Below are positions 15,122 to 23,535 of a DNA stretch of 64,000 nt, piece by piece; position 1 is the first letter of the stretch, and each line of letters opens with the position of its first letter. The position numbers and the translations under genes were made by a program. The DNA comes from Streptomyces sp. TP-A0874 (GTDB lineage Bacteria > Actinomycetota > Actinomycetes > Streptomycetales > Streptomycetaceae). The notes beneath the pieces were generated by a model that saw nothing but the letters and a program-made list of their open reading frames with translations, did no database searches and was not told the origin of the DNA. The stretch is from the NCBI RefSeq assembly GCF_001748085.1, contig NZ_BBZK01000007.1, forward strand, positions 62,001-126,000, read 5' to 3'.

Positions 15122-16383
15122 CCCCCCGCAGGGTCGCCGTGGTCGGCGCCTCCCTCGCCGGACTGCGCACCGTGGAGGCCCTGCGCAGGCACGGGTTCGA
15201 AGGAAGCCTGACCCTGGTGGGCGACGAACCGCACCTGCCCTACGAGCGCCCGCCGCTCTCCAAGGAGGTGCTGACCGGCGCCGCCGAGGCCGGTGTCACC
15301 CGGCTCACCAGCCGGTCGGCGCTCGAGGAGGACCTGGCGGTCGACCTGCGGCTGGGCCGGTCGGCGGTCGGGCTGGATCCCGCCGCGGGCCTGCTGCGGC
15401 TGGCCGGCCGGGGCGACCGGGCGGCCGAGGCGGAGACGGTCGGCTTCGACGCGCTCGTGGTGGCCACCGGGGCCCGGGCGCGCCAACCGTTCGCGGAGCC
15501 GCCGCCCGGCGTTCTGACACTGCGCACCCTCGACGACGCGCTGGCGGTCCGGGACCGGCTCCGGAGCGCCGAGAACGTCGTGGTCGTCGGCGCCGGGTTC
15601 GTCGGCCTGGAGGTGGCTTCCGCGGCGCGTTCGCTGGGGCTGCCGGTGACCGTCGTCGAGGCCGCCCGGACACCGCTCTCCAGGAGCATCGGCGCCGAGG
15701 CCGCGTCGGGGGTCATGGCCCTGGTGCGGGAGAACGGTGTCACGGTCCACTGCGGTCGGACCGTCCGGGCCTTCACCGGCTCTCCGCAGCTGACCGGTGT
15801 GGTCCTGGACGACGGGGCGACGCTCCGGGCTGATCTGGCCGTGGTGGGCGTCGGCGCCCAGCCCAACACCGAGTGGCTCGAGGGCTCCGGACTCCTCCTC
15901 TCACCCGCGGGGCTCTGCTGCGCCGCCGACGGCCGGGCCGACGACGCCGGCCGGATCTGGGGTGTGGGGGACGCCGTCGCGTGGCGGCGGGCCGACGGCG
16001 GCGGCTACAGCCGCCACGAACACTGGACCTCCGCCTGTGACCAGGCCCAGTTGGTGGCCCGCAACCTGCTCGACGGAGGCCGGCGCGGGCTGACCGCGGC
16101 CCCCTACGTGTGGTCCGACCAGTTCGGCCAGCGGCTCAGCATCGTCGGTGAGACCGACCGGTACGACGAGGTGCGGGAGGTCCCCCGGGACGGCGGGCGG
16201 CCCGCGGTCCTCTACGCCCGTGACGGGCGGCTGGTCGGGGCCTTCGTCTTCGGGCAGCAGCGCCTGGCCATGCTGTGCCGAAGGTGGGTCGCTGCCGCCG
16301 CGCCCGTCCACGAGGTACCGGGATGGGAGCAGGGCGCTCGTGCCGTGACCGAGGGGGCGGGGGTCCCCGCCGACGCCGGCTGA
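15118..16383 (+). CDS. FAD-dependent ferredoxin reductase
   Basis: NAD(P)H-dependent reductase of about 420 residues (glutathione-reductase fold) that should reduce the adjacent ferredoxin. It has an N-terminal FAD motif RRVAVVGASLAGLRTVEAL, LPYERPPLSKEVL, the NADH motif VVVVGAGFVGLEVASAA, and a second FAD motif GRIWGVGDAVAW. The start is a problem. The good ribosome site GGAGGAG (15109-15115) points to an ATA codon at 15118 that overlaps the ferredoxin stop. The first ordinary choices are a GTG at 15085, with no ribosome site, and a GTG at 15139, which would cut off the first beta strand. I list the ATA position and regard the true start as unresolved. Confidence 0.88.
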   Translation: MAPRRVAVVGASLAGLRTVEALRRHGFEGSLTLVGDEPHLPYERPPLSKEVLTGAAEAGVTRLTSRSALEEDLAVDLRLGRSAVGLDPAAGLLRLAGRGDRAAEAETVGFDALVVATGARARQPFAEPPPGVLTLRTLDDALAVRDRLRSAENVVVVGAGFVGLEVASAARSLGLPVTVVEAARTPLSRSIGAEAASGVMALVRENGVTVHCGRTVRAFTGSPQLTGVVLDDGATLRADLAVVGVGAQPNTEWLEGSGLLLSPAGLCCAADGRADDAGRIWGVGDAVAWRRADGGGYSRHEHWTSACDQAQLVARNLLDGGRRGLTAAPYVWSDQFGQRLSIVGETDRYDEVREVPRDGGRPAVLYARDGRLVGAFVFGQQRLAMLCRRWVAAAAPVHEVPGWEQGARAVTEGAGVPADAG

Positions 16384-16550
16384 CCGGCCGGAGGCGTGCA
16401 CCCGGGCCCAGAGGTGGCAACATCTCAGCGACGGTGTCCACCAGGCGGGGGCCCAAACGAGGCGGCGCGGCGCGTCGTTGGAGCGGGCCGGTTGGTACCG
16501 TCGGCCACGGATTCCGCGAACCGGGAGAAGTCGCACAAAAGGAGCGGTAG

Positions 16551-16883
16551 ATGATTTTCATCACGGTGAAGTTCAAGGTGCGGCCGGAGCACCGGGACGG
16601 CTGGCTCTCGCGGGTGGAGGAGTTCACCCGGGCCACCCGCGCCGAGGCCGGCAACCTCTGGTTCGAGTGGTCGCGCAGCGTCGACGACCCCGACGAGTTC
16701 GTACTGGTGGAGGCGTTCCGCGACGCTCGGGCCGGCGAGGAGCACGTGAAGTCCGAGCACTTCCGGAAGGGCCTGGAGACGATGCGCGAGGCGCTGAGCG
16801 AGACGCCGCGCATCATCAACTGCGAGATCCCCGGCGACGACTGGTCGCGGATGGGCGAGCTGGAGATCTCGGACCAGGCGTAG
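16551..16883 (+). CDS. ABM-fold monooxygenase (putative quinol monooxygenase)
   Basis: A 110-residue protein with the dimeric alpha/beta barrel of the antibiotic biosynthesis monooxygenase family. MIFITVKFKVRPEHRDGW opens the first strand, AGNLWFEWSRSVDDPDEFVL contains the central segment, and EHVKSEHFRKGL carries the conserved histidine region. AGGAG precedes the ATG by 7 bases. Family members such as YgiN act on quinols without a metal or flavin; others are only structural relatives. It follows the reductase by 167 bases in the same direction, so it probably belongs to the island and may act on an oxidised product. Confidence 0.85.
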   Translation: MIFITVKFKVRPEHRDGWLSRVEEFTRATRAEAGNLWFEWSRSVDDPDEFVLVEAFRDARAGEEHVKSEHFRKGLETMREALSETPRIINCEIPGDDWSRMGELEISDQA

Positions 16884-16926
16884 TCCCGACCGGCGCGCCG
16901 ACCGCCGCCGTACCGCCCGCGGGCCG

Positions 16927-16954
16927 CCGGCACGGAGCACCTCCCCCGTGCCGG
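16927..16954. terminator. Hairpin after the ABM monooxygenase gene
   Basis: Arms CCGGCACGG (16927-16935) and CCGTGCCGG (16946-16954) flank a 10-base loop 44 bases past the stop codon. This is a plausible terminator that closes the island before the cytochrome c operon. Confidence 0.6.
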
Positions 16955-17074
16955 TCCCGGCCCGCCGGGCAGGACCCGGCGGCGGGCCGGCGCCGAAACG
17001 GCCCTCCGCCCGGGGCGCGCGGAGGACCGAGGGGGCCCTGAAGATCGGCGAAACGGGCATGCGAAACTTTTCAC

Positions 17075-17692
17075 ATGAGTGCCTGCCGAGACTCTCGACG
17101 CCGGTCCGTCCGCTTCCGTACGGCTCTCCTCGCCGCCGGGGCCGCGGTGGCCGCACTGACGCTGTCCGCCTGCGGCGGCGGGGAGACCGCCGGCGGCTCC
17201 GCGGACACCCGGTTCGTCACCGGCCCGGGAGGCATCGACACCGTCCCCAGGAAGAACCGGCAGGCCGCACCGGACCTCTCCGGCGAGACGATCGACGGGA
17301 AGCAGCTCAACCTCGCCGACTACCGGGGCAAAGTGGTGCTGGTGAACGTCTGGGGCTCCTGGTGCGCCCCCTGCCGCGCCGAGATGCCGCACCTGGTCAA
17401 GGTCGCCAACGAGACCGAGGATCAGGGCGTCCAGTTCGTCGGCATCAACGCCCGGGACCCGAACCTCGCACCGGCCGTGAAGTTCCAGAAGGAGTACGAG
17501 GTTCCGTACCCGAGCCTCTACGACCCGGTCGGCAAACTGATGCTGCGCTTCCCCAAGGGCAGCCTCAACCCCAAGGCCATCCCCTCCACCCTCGTCATCG
17601 ACCGGGACGGGAAGATCGCGGCCAGAGCCCTCACCGCGCTCGGCGAGGATGAGCTGCACGACATGCTCGACCCGCTCATCGCGGAGAAGTGA
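17075..17692 (+). CDS. resA: ResA/TlpA-like thioredoxin lipoprotein
   Basis: Membrane-anchored, outward-facing thiol-disulfide protein of 205 residues that reduces apocytochrome c cysteines before haem attachment. The N-terminus is Arg-rich, with a hydrophobic stretch and a LSAC lipobox at Cys33. The thioredoxin active site is Cys97-Ala-Pro-Cys100 (NVWGSWCAPCRAEMP). A later AIPSTLVIDRDGKI holds the cis-proline. The ATG at 17075 has no obvious ribosome site. CcdA follows 6 bases after the stop, and the rest of the System II genes follow in one operon. Confidence 0.92.
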   Translation: MSACRDSRRRSVRFRTALLAAGAAVAALTLSACGGGETAGGSADTRFVTGPGGIDTVPRKNRQAAPDLSGETIDGKQLNLADYRGKVVLVNVWGSWCAPCRAEMPHLVKVANETEDQGVQFVGINARDPNLAPAVKFQKEYEVPYPSLYDPVGKLMLRFPKGSLNPKAIPSTLVIDRDGKIAARALTALGEDELHDMLDPLIAEK

Positions 17693-17698
17693 TCTGAA

Positions 17699-18463
17699 GT
17701 GCCCCACCTCGCCGCCGCCTCCGCCGTGAACGAGACCGTGCTCACCGGCGCCCTGCTGCTGGCCCTGCCGGTGGCCCTCCTCGGCGGACTGGTCTCCTTC
17801 TTCTCGCCCTGTGTACTGCCGCTCGTCCCCGGCTACCTCTCCTACGTCACCGGCGTCAGCGGCACCGACCTGGCCGAGGCGAGGCGGGGCCGGATGGCGG
17901 CGGGCGCCTCGCTCTTCGTGCTCGGGTTCACCGCCGTCTTCGTCTCCTACGGCGCGCTGTTCGGGAACTTCGGCCTCACCCTCGAAGAACACAAGGCCAC
18001 CATCTCCAAGGTGCTGGGCGGGCTCACGATCCTGCTCGGCCTGGCCTTCATGGGGATCCTCGGCGGCATCACCCAGCGGGAACTCCGCTTCCACCGCAGG
18101 CCCGTGGTGGGCCTGGCCGGGGCACCGCTGCTGGGCGTACTCTTCGCCATCGGCTGGACCCCCTGCATCGGCCCCACGCTCGGGGCGGTCAACGCCCTCG
18201 CCTTCAACGAGGCGAGCGCCGGGCGCGGCGCGCTGCTCACCGTGGCCTACTGCGTCGGCCTGGGGGTGCCCTTCATCCTCGCCGCCGTCGCCTTCCGGCG
18301 GGCGCTGGGCGCCTTCGCCTGGGTCAAGAGGCACTATGTGTGGGTGATGCGAGCAGGCGGGCTGATGCTGGTCGTGGTCGGCCTGCTGCTCGTCACGGGG
18401 GTGTGGGACCGCATGATCGCCCACCTCCAGGTCTGGTCCGCCACCTTCACTCCGGGGCTGTGA
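17699..18463 (+). CDS. ccdA: Cytochrome c biogenesis protein CcdA
   Basis: Integral membrane protein of 254 residues with six predicted helices. It carries reducing power from cytoplasmic thioredoxin across the membrane to ResA. The two redox cysteines lie in FFSPCVLPLVPGYLSYV (helix 1) and GWTPCIGPTLGAV (helix 4), the paired motif of the CcdA/DsbD family. It starts at a GTG 6 bases after ResA and ends 2 bases before ResB, so translation is tightly linked. Confidence 0.95.
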   Translation: MPHLAAASAVNETVLTGALLLALPVALLGGLVSFFSPCVLPLVPGYLSYVTGVSGTDLAEARRGRMAAGASLFVLGFTAVFVSYGALFGNFGLTLEEHKATISKVLGGLTILLGLAFMGILGGITQRELRFHRRPVVGLAGAPLLGVLFAIGWTPCIGPTLGAVNALAFNEASAGRGALLTVAYCVGLGVPFILAAVAFRRALGAFAWVKRHYVWVMRAGGLMLVVVGLLLVTGVWDRMIAHLQVWSATFTPGL

Positions 18464-18465
18464 AC

Positions 18466-20301
18466 ATGTCCGAGACCGGTACGAACACCGAGATAGACCC
18501 GAGCGCGACGGAGTCCGCCGAGGGTCGGGCCGAGGGGCCGGACACCGAGCCGCCCGGCGGCTCGGCGGCCGCCCGGCTCTCCACCGCCCCGGCCGACTCG
18601 ATCAACGTCCCGGCCCTCGGGCTCCTGGGGTGGGCCCGCTGGTCCTGGCGGCAGCTCACCTCGATGCGGGTCGCCCTGATCCTGCTCTTCCTGCTGTCGC
18701 TGGGCGCGATCCCCGGCTCGCTGATCCCGCAGAGCGGCGTCAGCCCGATGAAGGTCGAGGAGTTCCGGCAGGCACACCAGACCCTGGCGCCGATCTACGA
18801 CAGGCTCGGGCTGTTCCACGTCTACAGCTCCGTCTGGTACTCGGCGATCTACATCCTGCTGTTCGTCTCGCTGATCGGGTGCATCGTCCCCCGCGGCTGG
18901 CAGCTGACCAGGCAGCTCCGCGGCCGGCCACCGGCCGCCCCGCGCCGGCTGGGCCGGCTGCCGGCGTACACCAGCTGGCGCACCGGGGCGGCGCCCGAGG
19001 AGGTGCTGGGCGCGGCCCACCGGCTGCTCGGCCGGAGCCGCTTCCGGACCCACCGCAGCGGGGACGCCGTCGCCGCGGAGAAGGGCTATCTGCGGGAGGT
19101 GGGCAACCTCCTCTTCCACATCGCGCTGATCGTGATCCTGGTCGCCTTCGCGGTGGGGCAGCTGTGGAAGTCGGAGGGCGGCAAGCTCGTGGTGGAGGGG
19201 GACGGCTTCTCCAACACCCTCATCCAGTACGACGAGTTCAGCTCCGGCACGCTCTTCGACAGCGACGGGCTGGCCCCCTTCGGCTTCGCCCTGGACGGCT
19301 TCGACGCCACCTTCGAACGGACCGGCCCGCAGAAGGGCACCCCGCGCACCTTCCGCGCCCGCGCCACCTACTGGGAGGGCGCCTCAGGGGAGGAGCGGAA
19401 GACCGTCATCGAGGTGAACAAGCCGCTGGAGGTCGCCGGGAACAAGGTCTACCTGGTCGGTCACGGCTACGCGCCGGTCGTCACCGTCCGGGACGGGCAG
19501 GGCGACATCGCCTACCAGGGGCCGACCCCGTTCCTGCCCCAGGGGGACACCGGCTTCACCTCGGTCGGTGTGATCAAGGTGCCCGACTACCGGGACAAGG
19601 AGGGCAAGAAGAACCAGCTCGGATTCCAGGGGCGCTTCCTGCCCACCTTCGCCCTCGACGAGGTGCGCGGCCCACACTCCTCCTTCCCCGCCCTCGACTA
19701 CCCGGTCCTGGCGATCAACGCCTACCGCGGCGATCTGGGCATCGACTCCGGTGTGCCGCAGAGCGTCTACCAGCTCGAGACCGAGAAGATGAAGCAGTTC
19801 AAGGACGCCGAGGGCGAGCCCTTCCGGAAGTTCCTGCGCCCCGGTGAGAGCGCCGAGCTGCCGAACGGCGCCGGCAGCATCGAGTTCGAGGGGGTCAAGA
19901 CCTGGGCCACCTTCCAGGTCTCCCACCAGCCCGCCAACGGGTTGGCGCTCGTCGGCGCGGTCGCGGCGCTGGCCGGTCTCGCCGGCTCGCTGTTCATCCA
20001 GCGCCGCCGGGTATGGGTCCGGGCGAGCCGGGGGGCCGACGGCGAGACCCTCGTCGAACTCGCCGGCCTCGGGCGGAGTGAGTCGCCGAAGCTTCCGGAG
20101 GAGCTGGCCGATCTCGCCGTGGCCCTCCGGGCGGAGGCGCCCGTCAGCGGGGCCGCCGGGGAGCCGGCGGCCGAGGAAGGGTCCGAAGCGGAGGCCGACG
20201 ACCCGGCAACGAAGCATCCGGACCCCGAGCCCGAAGAGGCCGCGGGTCCGGACAATCAGGGCAATGATCCTGCTGATCCTGTCGAAGGAGCGCGCGCGTG
20301 A
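18466..20301 (+). CDS. resB: Cytochrome c biogenesis protein ResB (Ccs1)
   Basis: A 611-residue half of the System II haem lyase. The ATG at 18466 lies just after the ccdA stop. A 60-residue hydrophilic head precedes membrane helices at about VALILLFLLSLGAIPG, YSAIYILLFVSLIGCI and LLFHIALIVILVAFAVGQLW. A large extracytoplasmic domain follows, then a fourth helix (ALVGAVAALAGLAGSLFI) and an acidic 100-residue tail. The stop overlaps the ccsB start (GTGA). With CcsB it transports haem and attaches it to CXXCH sites outside the membrane. Confidence 0.95.
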   Translation: MSETGTNTEIDPSATESAEGRAEGPDTEPPGGSAAARLSTAPADSINVPALGLLGWARWSWRQLTSMRVALILLFLLSLGAIPGSLIPQSGVSPMKVEEFRQAHQTLAPIYDRLGLFHVYSSVWYSAIYILLFVSLIGCIVPRGWQLTRQLRGRPPAAPRRLGRLPAYTSWRTGAAPEEVLGAAHRLLGRSRFRTHRSGDAVAAEKGYLREVGNLLFHIALIVILVAFAVGQLWKSEGGKLVVEGDGFSNTLIQYDEFSSGTLFDSDGLAPFGFALDGFDATFERTGPQKGTPRTFRARATYWEGASGEERKTVIEVNKPLEVAGNKVYLVGHGYAPVVTVRDGQGDIAYQGPTPFLPQGDTGFTSVGVIKVPDYRDKEGKKNQLGFQGRFLPTFALDEVRGPHSSFPALDYPVLAINAYRGDLGIDSGVPQSVYQLETEKMKQFKDAEGEPFRKFLRPGESAELPNGAGSIEFEGVKTWATFQVSHQPANGLALVGAVAALAGLAGSLFIQRRRVWVRASRGADGETLVELAGLGRSESPKLPEELADLAVALRAEAPVSGAAGEPAAEEGSEAEADDPATKHPDPEPEEAAGPDNQGNDPADPVEGARA

Positions 20302-21389
20302 ACCTCGCTGCGGCGGCCAACGAGAACATGGCCTACATCAGCAATGTGCTGATCTATTCGGCGATGGCGGTCTATACGCTCGCCTTTATCGCGCACATGG
20401 CGGAGTGGGTGCTGGGCAGCCGCAGCAAGGTCGGCCGCACGGCCGCGGCGCTGACCGCCTCCGACGGGACCGGCGACGCCGGCCGGACCGAGACCGTGGA
20501 GATCTCCGGTGGCAAGGGCGGGACGACCGTCCTGGAGCGGCCGAAGGTCGTCACCCGCGGTGGCTCCGGCAGCCGTGACGTACCGGACGGACCGGGGGCG
20601 GCCGGCAGCGACGCCGGCGGCGACATGTCCGGCAGGATCGCCATCTCCCTGACCGTGCTGGCCTTCGCCATCCACGCCGCCGGTGTGCTGGCCCGAGCCC
20701 TGTCGGTGCAACGGGCGCCGTGGGGCAACATGTACGAGTTCTCCACCACCTTCTCGATGGTCGCCGTCGGGGCCTACGTGGTGGGGCTGGCGCTCCGTAA
20801 GAATGTCCGCTGGCTGGGGCTGCCCCTGGTCACCACCGTCCTGCTCGACCTGGGGCTGGCCGTCTCCGTGTTCTACACCGAGAGCGACCAGTTGGTTCCC
20901 GCGCTCGACTCGTACTGGCTCTACATCCACGTCTCCTGCGCGATCATCTCCGGCGCGGTGCTCTACCTCGGAGCCGTCGCCACACTGCTCTACCTCTTCC
21001 GCGACCGCTACGAGGCCAAGCTCGCCGCCGCCGACGGGCCGCAGCCGGGGGCCTTCGCCACATCGGTTCTGGAACGGCTGCCCTCGGCCGCGACGTTGGA
21101 CAAGTTCGCCTACCGGATCAACGCCGCGGTCTTCCCACTGTGGACCTTCACGCTCATCGCCGGTGCCATCTGGGCCGAGGCGGCCTGGGGCCGCTACTGG
21201 GGCTGGGACCCCAAGGAGGTCTGGACTTTCATCACCTGGGTCGCGTACGCCTGCTACCTGCACGCCCGGGCCACCGCCGGCTGGCGCGGCCGGAAGGCCG
21301 CCTACCTGGCGCTCGTCGCCTTCGCCTGCTTCCTCTTCAACTACTACGGGGTCAACCTCTTCGTGGACGGCCTGCACTCCTACGCCTGA
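20298..21389 (+). CDS. ccsB: Cytochrome c biogenesis protein CcsB (CcsA/ResC type)
   Basis: A 363-residue membrane protein and the haem-handling half of System II. The signature tryptophan-rich loop is WGRYWGWDPKEVWTFITWV near residue 300, flanked by histidines in helices that hold haem. The first helix (NVLIYSAMAVYTLAFIAHMA) is followed by a Gly/Ser-rich loop of about 70 residues before the remaining seven helices. The GTG start overlaps the resB stop. The last codons are duplicated in the repeat at 21381-21460. It is the last gene of the operon; a strong hairpin follows at 21555. Confidence 0.96.
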   Translation: MNLAAAANENMAYISNVLIYSAMAVYTLAFIAHMAEWVLGSRSKVGRTAAALTASDGTGDAGRTETVEISGGKGGTTVLERPKVVTRGGSGSRDVPDGPGAAGSDAGGDMSGRIAISLTVLAFAIHAAGVLARALSVQRAPWGNMYEFSTTFSMVAVGAYVVGLALRKNVRWLGLPLVTTVLLDLGLAVSVFYTESDQLVPALDSYWLYIHVSCAIISGAVLYLGAVATLLYLFRDRYEAKLAAADGPQPGAFATSVLERLPSAATLDKFAYRINAAVFPLWTFTLIAGAIWAEAAWGRYWGWDPKEVWTFITWVAYACYLHARATAGWRGRKAAYLALVAFACFLFNYYGVNLFVDGLHSYA

Positions 21390-21460
21390 GCCGCCTGCGG
21401 CGGTCGGGTACGCCTGAGCGGCCTGCGGCGGTCGGGTACGCCTGGCCGCCGCCGGCGGTC
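21381..21460. repeat. 28-base direct repeat at the end of ccsB, about 2.8 copies
   Basis: Copies at 21381-21408 and 21409-21436 differ by one base; a diverged third begins at 21437. Each starts TACGCCTGA, so the first holds the last two codons and stop of ccsB. Each contains GCCGCCTGCGGCGGT, a small hairpin. Together they may help end transcription. Confidence 0.7.
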
Positions 21461-21554
21461 AAAGCGGCGCGGCCCTCGGACCGGGCCGCGAAGGCTCCCG
21501 CTCGCGCTGCCGGACCGGCAGCGGACGCGCCCTCACCGACCCGGCCCAGCGCAC

Positions 21555-21596
21555 GCGAGTGGCCGCCGCCCCCTTCCGGGGACGGCGGCCACTCGC
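21555..21596. terminator. Bidirectional terminator hairpin between ccsB and a convergent gene
   Basis: Fourteen-base perfect arms (21555-21568 and 21583-21596) enclose a C-run/G-run inner stem. It lies between the ccsB stop (21389) and the stop of the minus-strand membrane protein (21695), so it can serve both. Confidence 0.8.
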
Positions 21597-21694
21597 CTGT
21601 GCTGTCTTCCGCGGCACCGGGGGCCCGGGGCCGCGCGCGTCCCGCAGGCGGCGCGGGCCTCGGAGGCGGCGCCGTCAGGATCCGCCGGGACGCC

Positions 21695-21994
21695 TCACTC
21701 GCTGTCCTTGTCCTTCTTGTCGTCGTCCAGCGACCGGAGGAAGTCCGGGTTGTCATCGGGCGCCACCCACCGGCCGTGCCCCCCGCCGAACCCGCCGGCC
21801 GGAACGGCGCGGCGCGGCCGACCGGCCATGAGCCAGGCGAGGGATCCGAAGAGCATGTAGCCGAAGAGCACGATGATCAGTACCCAGATGGGCTTGGGAA
21901 GGTTGCGGACCTCGTCCTCAGGAGTGTTGAGGCAGTCGATGAACGCATAGATCCACAGCGCCAGGACCAGCAAGAACGGCAGATACCTGAGCAT
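21695..21994 (-). CDS. PLDc_N-domain small membrane protein
   Basis: A 99-residue protein with two membrane helices (LPFLLVLALWIYAFIDCL and IWVLIIVLFGYMLFGSLAWL) separated by NTPEDEVRNLPKP, the usual layout of the phospholipase D N-terminal (PLDc_N) domain. There is no nuclease domain; the C-terminal tail is Gly-rich, then Asp/Lys-rich. Stand-alone PLDc_N proteins are common in actinobacteria and have no assigned function. It is divergent from the UbiD-like gene with 89 bases between starts. Confidence 0.87.
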   Translation of the reverse strand: MLRYLPFLLVLALWIYAFIDCLNTPEDEVRNLPKPIWVLIIVLFGYMLFGSLAWLMAGRPRRAVPAGGFGGGHGRWVAPDDNPDFLRSLDDDKKDKDSE

Positions 21995-22083
21995 GGCGGA
22001 ACGAGCCCCCAGAAAACGGGTGAGGGGGGCCTGGACGGCCCCGGTGACGCCTCCAGGGTACGGGTTGTCGGATACTGGGGCGC

Positions 22084-23535
22084 ATGGCTTACGACGATCT
22101 TCGCTCGCTGCTGCGGGCGCTGGAACGCGACGGCGACCTGAAGCGGATCAAAGCGGAGGTCGATCCGCATCTGGAGGTCGGCGAGATCGTCGACCGGGTG
22201 AACAAGGCCGGCGGCCCGGCGCTCCTCTTCGAGAACGTCAAGGGCTCCGCCATGCCGTTGGCGATGAACGTCTTCGGCACCGACCGGCGACTCCTCAAGT
22301 CCCTCGGTCTGGAGAGCTACGAGGACATCACCGAGAAGATCGGAAGCCTGCTCAAACCCGAACTGCCGCAAGGCTTCGTCGGGATGCGGGAGGCCTTCGG
22401 CAAACTCGGCAGCGTGGCCCACCTCCCGCCGAAGAAGGTCAAGGCCGCTCCCGTGCAGGAGGTCGTCCGCACCGGGGACGAGGTCGACCTGGAGGAACTG
22501 CCGGCGCTGTTCACCTGGCCCGGCGACGGGGGCTCCTTCTTCAACCTCGGCCTGACGCACACCAAGCACCCCGAGACCGGGGTCCGCAACCTCGGGCTCT
22601 ACCGGCTGCAACGGCACGACCGGCGCACCATCGGCATGCACTGGCAGATCCACAAGGACAGCCGGAACCACTACCAGGTGGCGGCCCGGCGGGGGGAGAA
22701 GCTCCCGATCGCGATCGCCTTCGGCTGTCCGCCGGCGGTGACCTACGCCTCCACCGCGCCGCTGCCCGGCGACATCGACGAGTACCTCTTCGCCGGCTTC
22801 GTGGCCGGCCGGCGCGTGGAGATGGTGGACTGCAAGACCGTGCCGCTCCAGGTCCCGGCCAACGCCGAGGTGGTGCTTGAGGGCTGGCTGGAGCCGGGGC
22901 GGACGCTGCCGGAGGGGCCGTTCGGTGACCACACCGGCTTCTACACGCCGCAGGAGGACTTCCCGGCGCTGACCATCGACTGCGTCACGATGCGCCGCCG
23001 CCCGCTGCTCCAGTCGATCGTCGTCGGCCGGCCGCCGACCGAGGACGGTCCGCTCGGCCGCGCGACGGAGCGGTTCTTCCTCCCGCTGCTCAAGATCATC
23101 GTTCCGGACATCGTGGACTACCACCTGCCGGAGGCCGGCGGCTTCCACAACTGCGCCATCGTCTCGATCGACAAGAAGTACCCCAAGCACGCGCAGAAGG
23201 TCATGCACGCCATCTGGGGGGCGCACATGATGTCGCTCACCAAGCTGATCGTGGTCGTCGACGCCGACTGCGACGTGCACGATCTGCACGAGGTCGCGTG
23301 GCGGGCGCTGGGCAACACCGACTACAGCCGTGACCTCACCGTGGTCGAGGGCCCGGTGGACCACCTCGACCACGCCTCGTACCAGCAGTTCTGGGGCGGC
23401 AAGGCCGGGATCGACGCCACGCGGAAACTGCCGGGGGAGGGTTACACGCGAGACGGCGGCTGGCCGGAGATGATCGAGTCCGATCCGGAGATCTCCGCCC
23501 GGGTCACCGAACGATGGAAGGAGTACGGCTTGTGA
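22084..23535 (+). CDS. mqnL: Menaquinone biosynthesis decarboxylase, UbiD family (MqnL type)
   Basis: A 483-residue decarboxylase using prenylated FMN made by the UbiX protein encoded at 25232. UbiD features include the N-terminal DDLRSLLRALERDGDLKRI, LPEGPFGDHTGFYTP, and the catalytic-region Glu and Arg residues within RRRPLLQSIVVGRPPTEDGP. In the futalosine pathway it removes the carboxyl group after the 1,4-dihydroxy-6-naphthoate ring is prenylated. GGATACT ends about 10 bases before the ATG and no ribosome site is seen, so the message may be leaderless. The stop overlaps the next start (GTGA), linking it to the prenyltransferase. Confidence 0.93.
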   Translation: MAYDDLRSLLRALERDGDLKRIKAEVDPHLEVGEIVDRVNKAGGPALLFENVKGSAMPLAMNVFGTDRRLLKSLGLESYEDITEKIGSLLKPELPQGFVGMREAFGKLGSVAHLPPKKVKAAPVQEVVRTGDEVDLEELPALFTWPGDGGSFFNLGLTHTKHPETGVRNLGLYRLQRHDRRTIGMHWQIHKDSRNHYQVAARRGEKLPIAIAFGCPPAVTYASTAPLPGDIDEYLFAGFVAGRRVEMVDCKTVPLQVPANAEVVLEGWLEPGRTLPEGPFGDHTGFYTPQEDFPALTIDCVTMRRRPLLQSIVVGRPPTEDGPLGRATERFFLPLLKIIVPDIVDYHLPEAGGFHNCAIVSIDKKYPKHAQKVMHAIWGAHMMSLTKLIVVVDADCDVHDLHEVAWRALGNTDYSRDLTVVEGPVDHLDHASYQQFWGGKAGIDATRKLPGEGYTRDGGWPEMIESDPEISARVTERWKEYGL

